This document shows, in pieces, positions 18,013 to 26,544 of a stretch of DNA of 64,000 nucleotides (its first letter is position 1; each line of letters opens with the position of its first letter). This DNA comes from Cellulomonas fimi. GTDB lineage: Bacteria > Actinomycetota > Actinomycetes > Actinomycetales > Cellulomonadaceae. Location: positions 3,720,001 to 3,784,000 of the forward strand of contig NZ_CP110680.1 in the NCBI RefSeq assembly GCF_028583725.1, in the 5' to 3' direction. The notes under the pieces are model-generated. The model had not been told where the DNA came from. It made no database searches and worked only from the letters and a program-made list of their open reading frames with translations. The translations under genes and the position numbers were made by a program.

Positions 18013-18789
18013 ATGACCGAGAAGCAGAGCATCTTCGGGCGGATCACCCAGCTGGCGCGCGCGAACATCAACGCGCTGATCGACCAGGCCGAGGACCCGC
18101 AGAAGATGCTGGACCAGCTGGTCCGCGACTACACCGGCTCCATCGCCGAGGCGGAGAAGGCCATCGCGCAGACGATCGGCAACCTGCGGCTCGCGGAGCA
18201 GGACTACAACGAGGACGTCGCCGCGGCCCGCGAGTGGGGCGGCAAGGCGCTCGCCGCGTCGACCGCCGCCGACCAGGCGCGCGCCGCGGGCGACGTCGCG
18301 AAGGCCGACCGGTTCGACAACCTCGCGAAGGTCGCGCTCGGCAAGCAGATCCAGGCCGAGGGCGAGGTCCGCGAGGCCGAGCCGCTCATCGCGTCGCAGC
18401 GCGAGACCGTCGAGAAGCTCAAGTCGGGCCTGGGGCTCATGAAGGACAAGCTCGGGCAGCTCAAGACGCGCCGGGACACGCTCGTCGCCCGGCAGAAGTC
18501 CGCGCAGGCGCAGCAGACCGTGCAGACCGCGATCTCGTCGATCAACGTGCTCGACCCGACGAGCGAGCTCGCGCGGTTCGAGGAGAAGGTGCGGCGCGAG
18601 GAGGCCTACGCGATGGGGCAGGCCGAGCTCGCGGCGTCGTCGATCGACTCGCAGTTCGCCGAGCTCGAGGCGTCGGGCGCGCAGATCGAGGTCGAGGCGC
18701 GTCTCGCGGCGCTCAAGCAGGGCAGCGCGCCCCAGGCGCTCGGCACGACGCCCGTGACGCCGCAGCTGGAGGCCGCGCCCGAGCAGTGA
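18013..18789 (+). CDS. pspA: PspA/IM30 family membrane-stress protein
   Basis: 258 residues, ATG 18013. PspA-family proteins are coiled-coil ESCRT-III-like scaffolds that bind stressed inner membranes. The opening FGRITQLARANINALIDQ is the amphipathic N-terminal helix; residues 25-220 are continuous coiled coil (DPQKMLDQLVRDY, KLKSGLGLMKDKL). The C-terminal 25 residues are a loose proline/glutamine tail. Typical length. It follows the TPM gene and ends at a strong hairpin (18813-18848). Confidence 0.93.
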   Translation: MTEKQSIFGRITQLARANINALIDQAEDPQKMLDQLVRDYTGSIAEAEKAIAQTIGNLRLAEQDYNEDVAAAREWGGKALAASTAADQARAAGDVAKADRFDNLAKVALGKQIQAEGEVREAEPLIASQRETVEKLKSGLGLMKDKLGQLKTRRDTLVARQKSAQAQQTVQTAISSINVLDPTSELARFEEKVRREEAYAMGQAELAASSIDSQFAELEASGAQIEVEARLAALKQGSAPQALGTTPVTPQLEAAPEQ

Positions 18790-18812
18790 CGCGGCGGTCC
18801 GCCGCACGGACG

Positions 18813-18848
18813 ACGACGGCCGGCTCCCGGGTGGGGGCCGGCCGTCGT
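18813..18848. terminator. Bidirectional hairpin between pspA and the amidotransferase gene
   Basis: Perfect 12-bp arms, ACGACGGCCGGC (18813-18824) and GCCGGCCGTCGT (18837-18848), with a 12-base loop. It sits between two convergent stops (18789 and 18884), so it can serve both transcripts. No T tract. Confidence 0.7.
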
Positions 18849-18883
18849 GGTGTCCGGGTCGACGCGGCCCGGGCGCGTCAGGG

Positions 18884-19636
18884 TCAGGCGGGCGTGCGGT
18901 CGTCCGCTCGGGCCACGACCAGACCGGCGAACGTGCGGGCGATCGTCTCCCCCGCGCGGGCGACGGCCCCGTCGTGCTCGGCGGTCGCGGCGTCGACCGC
19001 AGCGGTGTCGACGTCGTCGTGCAGCTCCGCCCACGCGTGCAGGGTCGCGGGCGACGCCTCGGGGTGGAACTGCACGCCCCACGCCGTCCCGACGCGGAAC
19101 GCCTGGTACGGGTACTGGCGGGAGTGCGCGAGCCACGTCGCGGTGCGCGGCAGGTCGACGATCGCGTCCGCGTGCATGCTCGGCATCGGCGTCGACCGGT
19201 GGTCCTCGGGGACGTCCGCGTCGACGAGCGCGCCGACGACCGGGTCGCCGACGGCCTCGGGACGCCAGCGGACGTCGACGACGCCCGACTCGCGTCCGGG
19301 CGGTGCGGCGACGTGCACACGGCCGCCCGCGGCGACCGCGAGCAGCTGGGCGCCGAGGCAGATGCCGAGCGTCGGGACGCCCGCCTGGACGGCGTCCGCG
19401 AGCAGGGTCCGGGTCTCCCGGATGCCGGGCTCGTCGTCGGACAGCGCGGACATCTGGCCGCCGAGGACGAGCAGGCCGTCGAGGGTGTCGGCCGGGCCGG
19501 TCGTCTCACCGAGGTCGGCGCGCACGACGCGCACCTCGATGTCGTCGAGCCAGCCGGCGAAGCGGTCGAGCGGCACACCGGCGTCGAGCTGGACGACCGT
19601 GAGCACCGGGGCGGTGGGGGGCGTGGCAGCAGTCAC
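18884..19636 (-). CDS. Class I glutamine amidotransferase
   Basis: 250 residues, GTG 19636. It is a stand-alone GATase1 domain of the GMP-synthase-like type. The nucleophile is Cys93 in GICLGAQ, and His191/Glu193 in QFHPEA complete the triad. Such single-domain proteins release ammonia from glutamine or hydrolyse gamma-glutamyl compounds; the partner or substrate is not shown by the neighbours. The ribosome site is weak, so the start is less certain than the domain. Confidence 0.86.
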   Translation of the reverse strand: MTAATPPTAPVLTVVQLDAGVPLDRFAGWLDDIEVRVVRADLGETTGPADTLDGLLVLGGQMSALSDDEPGIRETRTLLADAVQAGVPTLGICLGAQLLAVAAGGRVHVAAPPGRESGVVDVRWRPEAVGDPVVGALVDADVPEDHRSTPMPSMHADAIVDLPRTATWLAHSRQYPYQAFRVGTAWGVQFHPEASPATLHAWAELHDDVDTAAVDAATAEHDGAVARAGETIARTFAGLVVARADDRTPA

Positions 19637-19851
19637 GAGGCAGCACCGTACCCGTTGCGCGGCCCGCGTCACCCGGGCCCTGTGGGCCGTCCGGGGCGCC
19701 GCCGCAGGTCGGGACGCGACGTGTGCCGCAGGGTGAACCTCGCACGCGGCGTCCGGGCGGGCGGGACGTGGTCCGAGTCCAGCGCGGGCACGGCCCCGCG
19801 TACGCAGCGCGCTCCCAGGCGACACCCAGGATCCGGGACCAGACTGGGAGC

Positions 19852-20580
19852 ATGACCGGTGCGCCCGCCCAGCCCGAGGCCCGCCTCCTCGTCGTGGACG
19901 ACGAGCCCAACATCCGCGAGCTCCTCGCGACGTCCCTGCGGTTCGCGGGCTTCGAGGTGCACGCCGCCGCCGACGGCGGGTCCGCGCTCCGGCTGGCGCG
20001 CGACGTCGAGCCCGACCTCGTGGTCCTGGACGTCATGCTCCCCGACATGGACGGGTTCACCGTCACCCGCCGCCTGCGCGAGAAGGGCCAGCACGTCCCC
20101 GTGCTGTTCCTCACAGCGCGCGACGACACCGCCGACAAGGTGCAGGGCCTCACGGTCGGCGGCGACGACTACGTCACCAAGCCGTTCAGCCTGGAGGAGG
20201 TCGTCGCGCGGATCCGCGCGATCCTGCGCCGCACCTCGCCCGGTGTCGAGCTCTCGTCGAGCGTGCTGCGGTACTCCGACCTCGAGCTCGACGAGGACAG
20301 CCACGAGGTCGTGCGCGCGGGCCACCCCGTCGAGCTGTCCCCCACCGAGTTCAAGCTGCTGCGCTACCTCATGCTCAACCCCGGCCGGGTGCTGTCGAAG
20401 TCGCAGATCCTCGACCACGTCTGGCAGTACGACTGGGGCGGCGACGCGAACATCGTCGAGTCGTACATCTCCTACCTGCGCCGCAAGGTCGACCAGCTGA
20501 CCGACGCCGACGGCAACCGGCTGCCGCCGCTCATCCACACCAAGCGCGGCGTCGGGTACCTGCTGCGCGAGTCGACGTGA
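19852..20580 (+). CDS. OmpR/PhoB-family response regulator
   Basis: 242 residues. Receiver domain 10-125 with the acidic pocket VVDDEP, phosphoacceptor Asp60 (VVLDVMLPDMDG), and Lys110 (TKPF). A winged-helix DNA-binding domain covers about 145-240 (LSPTEFKLLRYLMLNPG, HTKRGVGYLLR). ATG 19852 has GGGAG close upstream. The stop overlaps the kinase start (GTGA), so this is a standard two-component operon. It most resembles the MprA/TcrX-type branch in actinobacteria; the signal is unknown. Confidence 0.93.
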   Translation: MTGAPAQPEARLLVVDDEPNIRELLATSLRFAGFEVHAAADGGSALRLARDVEPDLVVLDVMLPDMDGFTVTRRLREKGQHVPVLFLTARDDTADKVQGLTVGGDDYVTKPFSLEEVVARIRAILRRTSPGVELSSSVLRYSDLELDEDSHEVVRAGHPVELSPTEFKLLRYLMLNPGRVLSKSQILDHVWQYDWGGDANIVESYISYLRRKVDQLTDADGNRLPPLIHTKRGVGYLLREST

Positions 20581-22160
20581 CCGCGTCCTCGCCGTCGCCG
20601 CAGGCCTCGCCGCTCGACCCCGACGCGCCCGCCCCGCGACGACCCGCGTCGCTGCGGGCACGGTGGGACGCCGTGCCGCTGGTCCACCGGCTCGTCGGCA
20701 TCATCACGGTCCTCGTGGGCCTCGGCCTCGTGCTCGCGGGCGTGGTCAGCGCGACCCTGCTCGGCGGGACCATGGTCGGGCAGGTCGACGAGAAGCTCGA
20801 GTCCGAGGGGCTGAGCCTCGCGCAGCAGCAGCTCGACTCCCTCACCCCGTTCGGCAGCAGCCTCGCGCCGAGCGACTACTACGTGCGCGTGCAGGTCGGC
20901 GGCTTCGAGAACGTCAGCCCGCCGTCGCGGTCCGCACGCCTGCGGTACGGCGTCCCCGTCGTGCCCGACCTCACCGCGGCGCAGGCCACGGCCCGGCGCG
21001 GCGAGCCGTTCACCGTCGGTTCGACGACGGACGACTCACGGTGGCGGGTCGTCGCGTACCCGCTGACGGCCGACGACGCGACCGGCTCGGTCGTCGTCGC
21101 GCTGCCCCTCGGTGACGTGCAGAGCACCGTCAAGCGCATGGTGCTCGTCCTCGTCGTGAGCGGGGCCGGGATCGTGCTGCTCGGCGCGCTCGCCGGCGCG
21201 TGGGCCGTGCGGCGCTCGCTGCGCCCGCTGCGGGAGATCGAGTCGACCGCCGCCGCCATCGCCGCGGGCGACCTGTCGCGTCGCGTCCCGCCCGCGCCCG
21301 AGCAGACCGAGGTCGGCCGGCTGTCCGCCGCGCTGAACGGGATGCTCACCCAGATCGAGCAGGCGTTCGCCGCGCGCACCGCGTCCGAGGCGCGCATGCG
21401 CCGGTTCGTGGCCGACGCGTCGCACGAGCTGCGCACGCCGCTCGCCGCGATCCGCGGCTACGGCGAGCTGTACCGGATGGGCGCGCTGCGCGAGTCCGCG
21501 CAGGTCGACGACACCATGCGGCGGATCGAGGACTCGGCGACCCGCATGGGCGGCCTCGTCGACGACCTGCTCGCGCTCGCGCGGCTCGACGAGAACCGCC
21601 CGCTGCGCCGCGAGCCCGTCGACCTCACGGTCCTCGCGGCCGACGCGGTCAGCGACCTGCACGCGCTCGACCCGTCGCGCGCCGCCCGGCTCTTGCCCCT
21701 CGCGCCGGGCGCGCCGTCCGGGCCGCACGTCGTGCTCGGCGAGGAGCCGCGACTGCGGCAGGTCGTCGCCAACCTCGTCGGGAACGTCGTGCAGCACACC
21801 CCGGCGGGCACGCCCGTCGAGCTCGCCGTCGGCACCGCACCCGACGGGCAGGCCGTCCTGGAGGTGCGCGACCACGGCCCGGGCATCGACCCCGAGCACG
21901 CCGCGCGGGTGTTCGAGCGGTTCTACCGGGTCGACGCGTCACGCGGTCGCGACTCGGGCGGCGCGGGTCTCGGCATGGCGATCGTCGCCGCGATCGTCAC
22001 CGCGCACGGCGGGACCGTGGGCCTCGCCGAGACGCCGGGCGGCGGCACGACCGTCCGCGTCCTCCTGCCCTCCGCACCTGCGGAGGTTCACGAACCGGAC
22101 CTCCCGGTGTCGCCGGGAGGCTCTACTATGGCGCGTCCTGACCATCGGCGTGAGGCTTGA
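20577..22160 (+). CDS. Sensor histidine kinase
   Basis: 527 residues. Membrane helix near 42-64, extracytoplasmic sensor to about 180, second helix near 185-207, HAMP about 207-260 (RRSLRPLREIESTAAAI). HisKA domain with His283 in DASHELRTPL, and a HATPase domain with N-box RQVVANLVGNVVQHTP, G1 VRDHGPGI, F-box FERFYR and G2 GGAGLGMAI. GTG 20577 is coupled to the response regulator. The 3' end contains a hairpin and the coding strand for the next gene's promoter region. Confidence 0.94.
   Translation: MTASSPSPQASPLDPDAPAPRRPASLRARWDAVPLVHRLVGIITVLVGLGLVLAGVVSATLLGGTMVGQVDEKLESEGLSLAQQQLDSLTPFGSSLAPSDYYVRVQVGGFENVSPPSRSARLRYGVPVVPDLTAAQATARRGEPFTVGSTTDDSRWRVVAYPLTADDATGSVVVALPLGDVQSTVKRMVLVLVVSGAGIVLLGALAGAWAVRRSLRPLREIESTAAAIAAGDLSRRVPPAPEQTEVGRLSAALNGMLTQIEQAFAARTASEARMRRFVADASHELRTPLAAIRGYGELYRMGALRESAQVDDTMRRIEDSATRMGGLVDDLLALARLDENRPLRREPVDLTVLAADAVSDLHALDPSRAARLLPLAPGAPSGPHVVLGEEPRLRQVVANLVGNVVQHTPAGTPVELAVGTAPDGQAVLEVRDHGPGIDPEHAARVFERFYRVDASRGRDSGGAGLGMAIVAAIVTAHGGTVGLAETPGGGTTVRVLLPSAPAEVHEPDLPVSPGGSTMARPDHRREA
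22100..22120. other. Hairpin inside the 3' end of the kinase gene
   Basis: CCTCCCGG (22100-22107), 5-base loop, CCGGGAGG (22113-22120), followed by TACTAT (22124-22129). It could be an internal terminator or attenuator before the HD gene, or a chance GC palindrome; TACTAT could serve as the HD gene minus-10. Confidence 0.3.
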
Positions 22161-22163
22161 TCC

Positions 22164-22955
22164 ATGGGCGTCCACGACGCACCCCAGTGGCTGTTGTCCG
22201 CGTTCCAGCGCAGCGCACAGGGAGCCGGAGCGACAGCGACGACGGAGGAGATCCGCGACGTCGGGCAGTCGCTCGTCGACAGGTGGTCCGCACCCGGCCG
22301 CGACTTCCACAACCTCCGCCACCTCGTCGACGTGCTGGTCCGGGTCGACGAGCTCGTCGAGGAGACGCACGAGCCCGACCTCGTCCGGCTCGCCGCGTGG
22401 TACCACGGCGCGATCTTCGACTCGGCCGAGCGCAAGGCGTACGCCAACCGTGGCGGCGAGGACGAGATCGCGAGCGCCCGGCTCGCGGTCGACGAGCTGA
22501 CGCGCCTCGGCGTGCCCGAGCGTGCGACGCAGCGCGTGCACGACCTCGTCGTCGCGCTGGTCCGGCACTCCCCCGACCCGGCCGACTTCGACTGCGCCGT
22601 CCTGTGCGACGCCGACCTGGCGATGCTCGCCGCGGAGCCGCAGCGGTACAAGGCGTACCTGCACGACGTGCGCGCCGAGTACTCCCACCTGCCCGTCGAG
22701 GCGTACGTGCGCGCCCGGCTCAAGATCCTCGACAAGCTGCTGCGCCGGCCGTCGCTGTTCTCGTCGCCCCTCGGCGCCGCGTGGGAGGAGCCCGCGCGGC
22801 AGAACCTCTCGGCCGAGAAGCAGCGGCTCGAGAAGGAGCTCGCGAAGATCGACGCCGAGGCGCTCGCCGCGCAGCACGCCGACACCGCCACGCTCGCGGC
22901 GTCCGACGACGCGGCCGCGCAGGCCGCCGTCCGCGCGTCGAGCGGCGACCGGTAG
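22164..22955 (+). CDS. HD-domain metal-dependent phosphohydrolase-like protein
   Basis: 263 residues, ATG 22164, four bases after the kinase stop. Family-type motifs are visible: RDFHNLRHLVDVL near residue 46, AAWYHGAIFD near 77 in place of the usual HD pair, and RHSPDP near 132. A charged coiled-coil segment follows near 210-240 (EKQRLEKELAKID). The HD doublet itself is altered (YHGAIFD), as in the annotated predicted-HD-superfamily group, so catalysis is uncertain. Cytoplasmic. Confidence 0.8.
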   Translation: MGVHDAPQWLLSAFQRSAQGAGATATTEEIRDVGQSLVDRWSAPGRDFHNLRHLVDVLVRVDELVEETHEPDLVRLAAWYHGAIFDSAERKAYANRGGEDEIASARLAVDELTRLGVPERATQRVHDLVVALVRHSPDPADFDCAVLCDADLAMLAAEPQRYKAYLHDVRAEYSHLPVEAYVRARLKILDKLLRRPSLFSSPLGAAWEEPARQNLSAEKQRLEKELAKIDAEALAAQHADTATLAASDDAAAQAAVRASSGDR

Positions 22956-22990
22956 GACGCTCCTCGACGACCACGGTCGAGCGGGGGCCG

Positions 22991-23008
22991 GGTCGGCGCA
23001 GGCCGACC
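22991..23008. terminator. Small hairpin between convergent HD and DinB genes
   Basis: GGTCGGC (22991-22997), loop of four, GCCGACC (23002-23008). Short stem but located between convergent stops, so a weak bidirectional terminator is plausible. Confidence 0.35.
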
Positions 23009-23052
23009 GTCCCGGTCGGACGCTCCGTCGGCTCCGGACGCCCCGTCGTCCC

Positions 23053-23574
23053 CTACTCGCCGGTCGTGCCGTCGGCCAGCTCGCGCGCGATGTCGAGGTG
23101 CCCGGCGTGACGTGCGTACTCCTGCAGGACGTGGAAGGCGATCCACGCGAGCGTCGGGGTCGGCGTGGAGTCGAACCGGCCGCCGAGCGCGGCGCGGGCG
23201 TCGAGCGGCGTCGAGGCGAGGACCGCCGTCGTCCGCCGGCCGCCCGCGTGCAGCCGCGTCACCAGGTCGGCGGCGGTCACCGCGTCGGCGACGTGCCACC
23301 GCGCCCCGTCGGCACCTCCCGCGTGGTCGCCCCACGGGTCGTCGACGTGCTCCCCGAGGAAGCCCCACACGAACCAGCGACGCTCCATGTGCACGAGGTG
23401 CGCCAGAAGCTGCACCGGGGTCCACCCGGACGGGAGCAGCGACGTCCGCAGCTGCTCCGCGGTGAGGCCGACGGTCTTCCGCTCGACGGCGCCGCGGTAG
23501 TAGTCGAGGTAGGCGACGAGCTGCGCGGCGGGGTCGGCGGAGTCGACCCGGGGTTCGACGTCGGAGACGGCCAT
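23053..23574 (-). CDS. DinB/mycothiol-transferase-like protein (DUF664 type)
   Basis: 173 residues. A four-helix DinB-type bundle with candidate metal histidines in LLAHLVHMERRW (near 60) and YARHAGHLDIAREL (near 155). Actinobacterial members are known thiol (mycothiol) S-transferases or relatives. TACGTT (minus strand, 23581-23586) lies six bases before the ATG and there is no ribosome site, suggesting a leaderless transcript starting at the ATG. Confidence 0.85.
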   Translation of the reverse strand: MAVSDVEPRVDSADPAAQLVAYLDYYRGAVERKTVGLTAEQLRTSLLPSGWTPVQLLAHLVHMERRWFVWGFLGEHVDDPWGDHAGGADGARWHVADAVTAADLVTRLHAGGRRTTAVLASTPLDARAALGGRFDSTPTPTLAWIAFHVLQEYARHAGHLDIARELADGTTGE

Positions 23575-23580
23575 GGGGAG

Positions 23581-23586
23581 AACGTA
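23581..23586 (-). promoter_or_regulatory. Candidate minus-10 of the DinB gene (leaderless)
   Basis: TACGTT on the minus strand, six bases before the ATG at 23574; no Shine-Dalgarno sequence between them. Confidence 0.35.
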
Positions 23587-23709
23587 GCCGCGCCCGCACG
23601 ACGCGCGGGCGGGACGCAGGCGCGCCGCCGAGCCGTCCACAGCCCCCGGTGCCGTCGGGTGCGTCCACCGGTCGCGACGACCTGGTGCGCCGGTCACCGC
23701 GGTGCTCCC

Positions 23710-23715
23710 TAGCGT
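23710..23715 (+). promoter_or_regulatory. Candidate minus-10 of the WXG100 gene
   Basis: TAGCGT, about 55 bases before the ATG at 23771. The same hexamer is used upstream of urtA and the urea carboxylase gene. No clear minus-35. Confidence 0.35.
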
Positions 23716-23770
23716 CGTGGCTCACGAGGTCGCGTCACGAGGGCCGACCTGTCGAGCCAGGAGGATCCGC

Positions 23771-24061
23771 ATGAGCAGGTACGAGGTCGACAGCGCGCAC
23801 GTCGCGCAGGCGGCGGCGGGGGTGCAGGCCCGCGCGGCGTCGATCCGCAGCGAGGTCGCCGCGATGCACCGGCAGCTCGCCGATCTCCAGGGCACGTGGC
23901 GCGGGTCCGCCGCGACCGCGTTCGCCGGCGTGGTCGCGAACTGGTCGTCGACGGAGGCCCGGCTCGAGCAGGCGCTCGACCAGATCAGCGCCGCGATGCA
24001 CAGCGCGGCGCAGACGTACGCCGACGCGGAGGCCCAGGCATCGCGGCTGTTCACCGCCTGA
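23771..24061 (+). CDS. WXG100 family (ESAT-6-like) protein
   Basis: 96 residues, the usual size. Two helices flank a WxG turn (LQGTWRGSAATAF, residues about 37-49). Such proteins form four-helix dimers and are exported by type VII secretion. ATG 23771 has a perfect AGGAGG site. No EccC/EccB or partner WXG gene is in the window, so it is an orphan here: it would rely on a secretion system elsewhere, or act inside the cell. Confidence 0.88.
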   Translation: MSRYEVDSAHVAQAAAGVQARAASIRSEVAAMHRQLADLQGTWRGSAATAFAGVVANWSSTEARLEQALDQISAAMHSAAQTYADAEAQASRLFTA

Positions 24062-24117
24062 CGGCCACCACGGACGGGGCGGGACGGGTCGACGACGCGG
24101 TGGCACGACGGGGCACC

Positions 24118-24123
24118 TAGGCT
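24118..24123 (+). promoter_or_regulatory. Candidate minus-10 of the DUF4031 gene (leaderless)
   Basis: TAGGCT ends seven bases before the GTG at 24131, with no ribosome site between. Confidence 0.4.
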
Positions 24124-24130
24124 CGGTCGT

Positions 24131-24409
24131 GTGACCGTGCTCGTCGACCCGCCGCTGTGGCCCCGGCACGGCACGACCTGGGCGCACCTCGTCAGCGACA
24201 CGTCGCTCGACGAGCTGCACGCGTTCGCGGCGCGGGCAGGGCTCCCCCGGCGCGCGTTCGACCTCGACCACTACGACGTGCCGGACGAGCGGCTCACCGA
24301 GCTGGTCGCGCTGGGCGCGCAGCCGGTCAGCGCGGGCGAGCTGATCCGGCGGCTCCGGGCGTCGGGCCTGCGTGTCCCGGCACGCGACCGCGGCGGGCAC
24401 CGGCACTGA
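24131..24409 (+). CDS. DUF4031 small protein
   Basis: 92 residues. The family signature TVLVDPPLWPRHG at the start, then FDLDHYDVPDERLTELVALG, is clear. The function of DUF4031 is unknown; the proteins are small, soluble and widespread in actinobacteria. A leaderless start is likely (TAGGCT seven bases upstream of GTG). The stop is 12 bases from the convergent allophanate hydrolase stop. Confidence 0.85.
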   Translation: MTVLVDPPLWPRHGTTWAHLVSDTSLDELHAFAARAGLPRRAFDLDHYDVPDERLTELVALGAQPVSAGELIRRLRASGLRVPARDRGGHRH

Positions 24410-24421
24410 CCGGCGCGGTCG

Positions 24422-26347
24422 TCACGCCCCGGCTCGCAGGGCGGCGACCCAGCCGCCCGCCCACGTGATGTCGGCACCTGTCAGTCCCGCCTCGGCGGTG
24501 CAGCCGAAGCCCACGACCCAGGTGCCGTCCTCGAGCTCGACCTGACCGAGGTTCATCGGGCCGGGCAGGCCCGCGAGCAGACGACCGAGCGCGCCCGGCG
24601 AGACCCGCCAGACCTCGCCCGCGATCGGCGCGCCGTGCCCGGGACCGACCCGGACGAGGCCCGGCTTGCGCGGGGTCGTGGCGAGCGCGACGAGGCGGTA
24701 CGCGTCGGACGTGCGGACGGTCGCGACGTACCGCGCGCCCAGGTCCTCGAGCTCGCCGTGGAGCGGCTGGCCGCGCAGGTGCGCGCCGACGACGAGCACG
24801 TCGACGCCCACGTCGACCACGAGCGGGGCGGAGACGGGCGACGAGGTGTCCGCGGGAGCGGGAGCGGCGGGTGAGGAGGGTTCATGGGTGCGGTGCAGGA
24901 GGCGAGCCGCGAGGTCGAGGGCGAGCTGGTCGTCGAACGCGCGGGCAAGGACGGTCACGCCGAAGGGACCGCCGTCGGCCTCCCCCGCCGGAACGGCGAC
25001 GGCGGCGAGGTCGAGGAGGTTGACGAAGTTCGTGTACGTGCCGAGGCGGCGGTTGAGGCCCACCGGGTCGGCCTGCACGGCGGCGATCGTGGGGTGCTCG
25101 GTGGTCGTGGGCAGGAGCAGGAGGTCGCACCCGTCGAGCGTGTCGAGCGCCTCCGCGCGGGCGGCGGCGAGGCGGGCGCGGTCCGCGACGTACGCGTGCG
25201 CGGGGACGTCGCGGCCGGCGCGGATGATCGCGGCGACGGTCGGGTCCGCGTCGGCCGGGTCCGTGTCGAGGAACGCGCCGACGGCCTCGTAGCGCTCGGC
25301 GACGATCGCGCCGTCGTAGAGCAGCGTGGCGGCGTCGAGCATCGCCGAGACGTCGACGGTCCGGGTGCGGGCGCCGGTCGCGACGACGGCCGCGACGGCC
25401 TCGTCGAACGCGGCACGCCAGCCCGGCGACAGGACGACGAGGTCCTCGGCACGCGGGACGCCGACGACAGGTGTGGTCCGCAGCGCGAGCTGAGCGTCGG
25501 CAGGCCAGGTGCGTCCCGACGGGTCCGACGAGTGCGGGCCGACCATGAGCCGGGTCGCGAGAGCGCCCAGCGCGAGGTCACGCGTGAACGTGGTGACGAC
25601 GTCGTACGTCCGGCATGCGGGGACGACCCCGGCCGTCGGCACGAGACCCACCGTCGTCTTGATGCCGACGATCCCGTGGAACGCGGCCGGCACGCGGCCC
25701 GAGCCCGCGGTGTCGGTCCCGATGCCGACGTCCGCGACGCCCAGCGCGACCGCGACGGCCGAGCCCGAGCTCGACCCGCCCGACACCCGCTCCGGCAGCG
25801 TCGCGTGCCGGACCGCGCCGAACGGGCTGCGGGTGCCGACGAGGCCCGTCGCGAACTGGTCGAGGTTCGTCTTGCCGAGGACCACCGCGCCCGCGTCGAC
25901 GAGCCGCTGCACGGCGGGGGCCGTGACGGTCGCCGCTCCGGGGCGTCCGGCCGGCGACGTCGCGTACGAGGGGCACGCCGCGGTCGTCGGCAGGCCGGCC
26001 ACGTCGACGTTGTCCTTGACGGCGAGCACGACGCCGGCGAGCGGCAGGTCCGCACCGGCCGCGACCCGCGCGTCGACGTCGGCGGCGGCCGCGAGCACGT
26101 CGGCACGGTCCACGAGGGTGATCCACACCTCCGGCCGGTCCACCGCGTCGAGCCGCTCGAACGCCGCCCGCGCCCGGCGCACCGCGGCCCCTGCCGCTGC
26201 CGTCGAGCCGTCGAGGCGCGACCGCCCCGGGTCGCCGCTCGCGTCGGCCGCGGAGCCGTCGAGGCCCGACCGCCCCAGGTCGCCGCTCGCGTCGACCGCC
26301 GAGCCCGTCCCCACCACGTCCACCACGTCGTCCACCCTCCCCGTCAC
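24422..26347 (-). CDS. atzF: Allophanate hydrolase
   Basis: 641 residues in this frame. It completes urea breakdown by hydrolysing allophanate to ammonia and carbon dioxide. The amidase-signature Ser-Ser-Lys triad is visible in VKDNVDVAG, TDTAGSGR and SGGSSSGSA. The C-terminal 130 residues (from PLVVDVGVDVLVVGAHL) match the small allophanate-hydrolase C-terminal domain. The first 55 residues are odd: a tandem 16-residue repeat encoded by a 48-bp duplication (26205-26300), with no ribosome site at the GTG start. The true start may be further in, close to ERLDAVDRPEVWI. It is downstream of the urea carboxylase gene (162 bases) and probably cotranscribed. Confidence 0.9.
   Translation of the reverse strand: MTGRVDDVVDVVGTGSAVDASGDLGRSGLDGSAADASGDPGRSRLDGSTAAAGAAVRRARAAFERLDAVDRPEVWITLVDRADVLAAAADVDARVAAGADLPLAGVVLAVKDNVDVAGLPTTAACPSYATSPAGRPGAATVTAPAVQRLVDAGAVVLGKTNLDQFATGLVGTRSPFGAVRHATLPERVSGGSSSGSAVAVALGVADVGIGTDTAGSGRVPAAFHGIVGIKTTVGLVPTAGVVPACRTYDVVTTFTRDLALGALATRLMVGPHSSDPSGRTWPADAQLALRTTPVVGVPRAEDLVVLSPGWRAAFDEAVAAVVATGARTRTVDVSAMLDAATLLYDGAIVAERYEAVGAFLDTDPADADPTVAAIIRAGRDVPAHAYVADRARLAAARAEALDTLDGCDLLLLPTTTEHPTIAAVQADPVGLNRRLGTYTNFVNLLDLAAVAVPAGEADGGPFGVTVLARAFDDQLALDLAARLLHRTHEPSSPAAPAPADTSSPVSAPLVVDVGVDVLVVGAHLRGQPLHGELEDLGARYVATVRTSDAYRLVALATTPRKPGLVRVGPGHGAPIAGEVWRVSPGALGRLLAGLPGPMNLGQVELEDGTWVVGFGCTAEAGLTGADITWAGGWVAALRAGA
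26205..26300. repeat. Two tandem 48-bp repeats in the 5' end of the allophanate hydrolase gene
   Basis: Copies start at 26205 and 26253 and differ at only a few bases; each encodes 16 residues, so the frame is kept. A third partial copy starts at 26301. Confidence 0.8.
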
Positions 26348-26436
26348 TTGGCGACCCTGACACGTGCTGCCACGGTCACGCCTCTGCGCCCGTCACCCGC
26401 GCCCCACCGGGCCGGTGCCGTCGCGGCCGGACGCGC

Positions 26437-26544
26437 GGCTCGGCGTCACAGGCCCACCGCGAGGATCGCGAGGGGCGGGCCACGTCGCGGGCGGCCGCAC
26501 GGCTCCGCGTCACGGGCCCACCGCGAGGATCGCGAGGGGCGCGC
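26437..26544. repeat. Direct repeat that duplicates the 3' end of the urea carboxylase gene
   Basis: About 44 bp at 26437-26480 recurs at 26501-26544 (offset 64) with roughly three differences. The right copy holds the real last codons and stop of the carboxylase gene. The left copy would encode the same peptide end (PLAILAVG) and stop, but is detached from the gene. It lies in the gap before the allophanate hydrolase gene. Confidence 0.75.
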
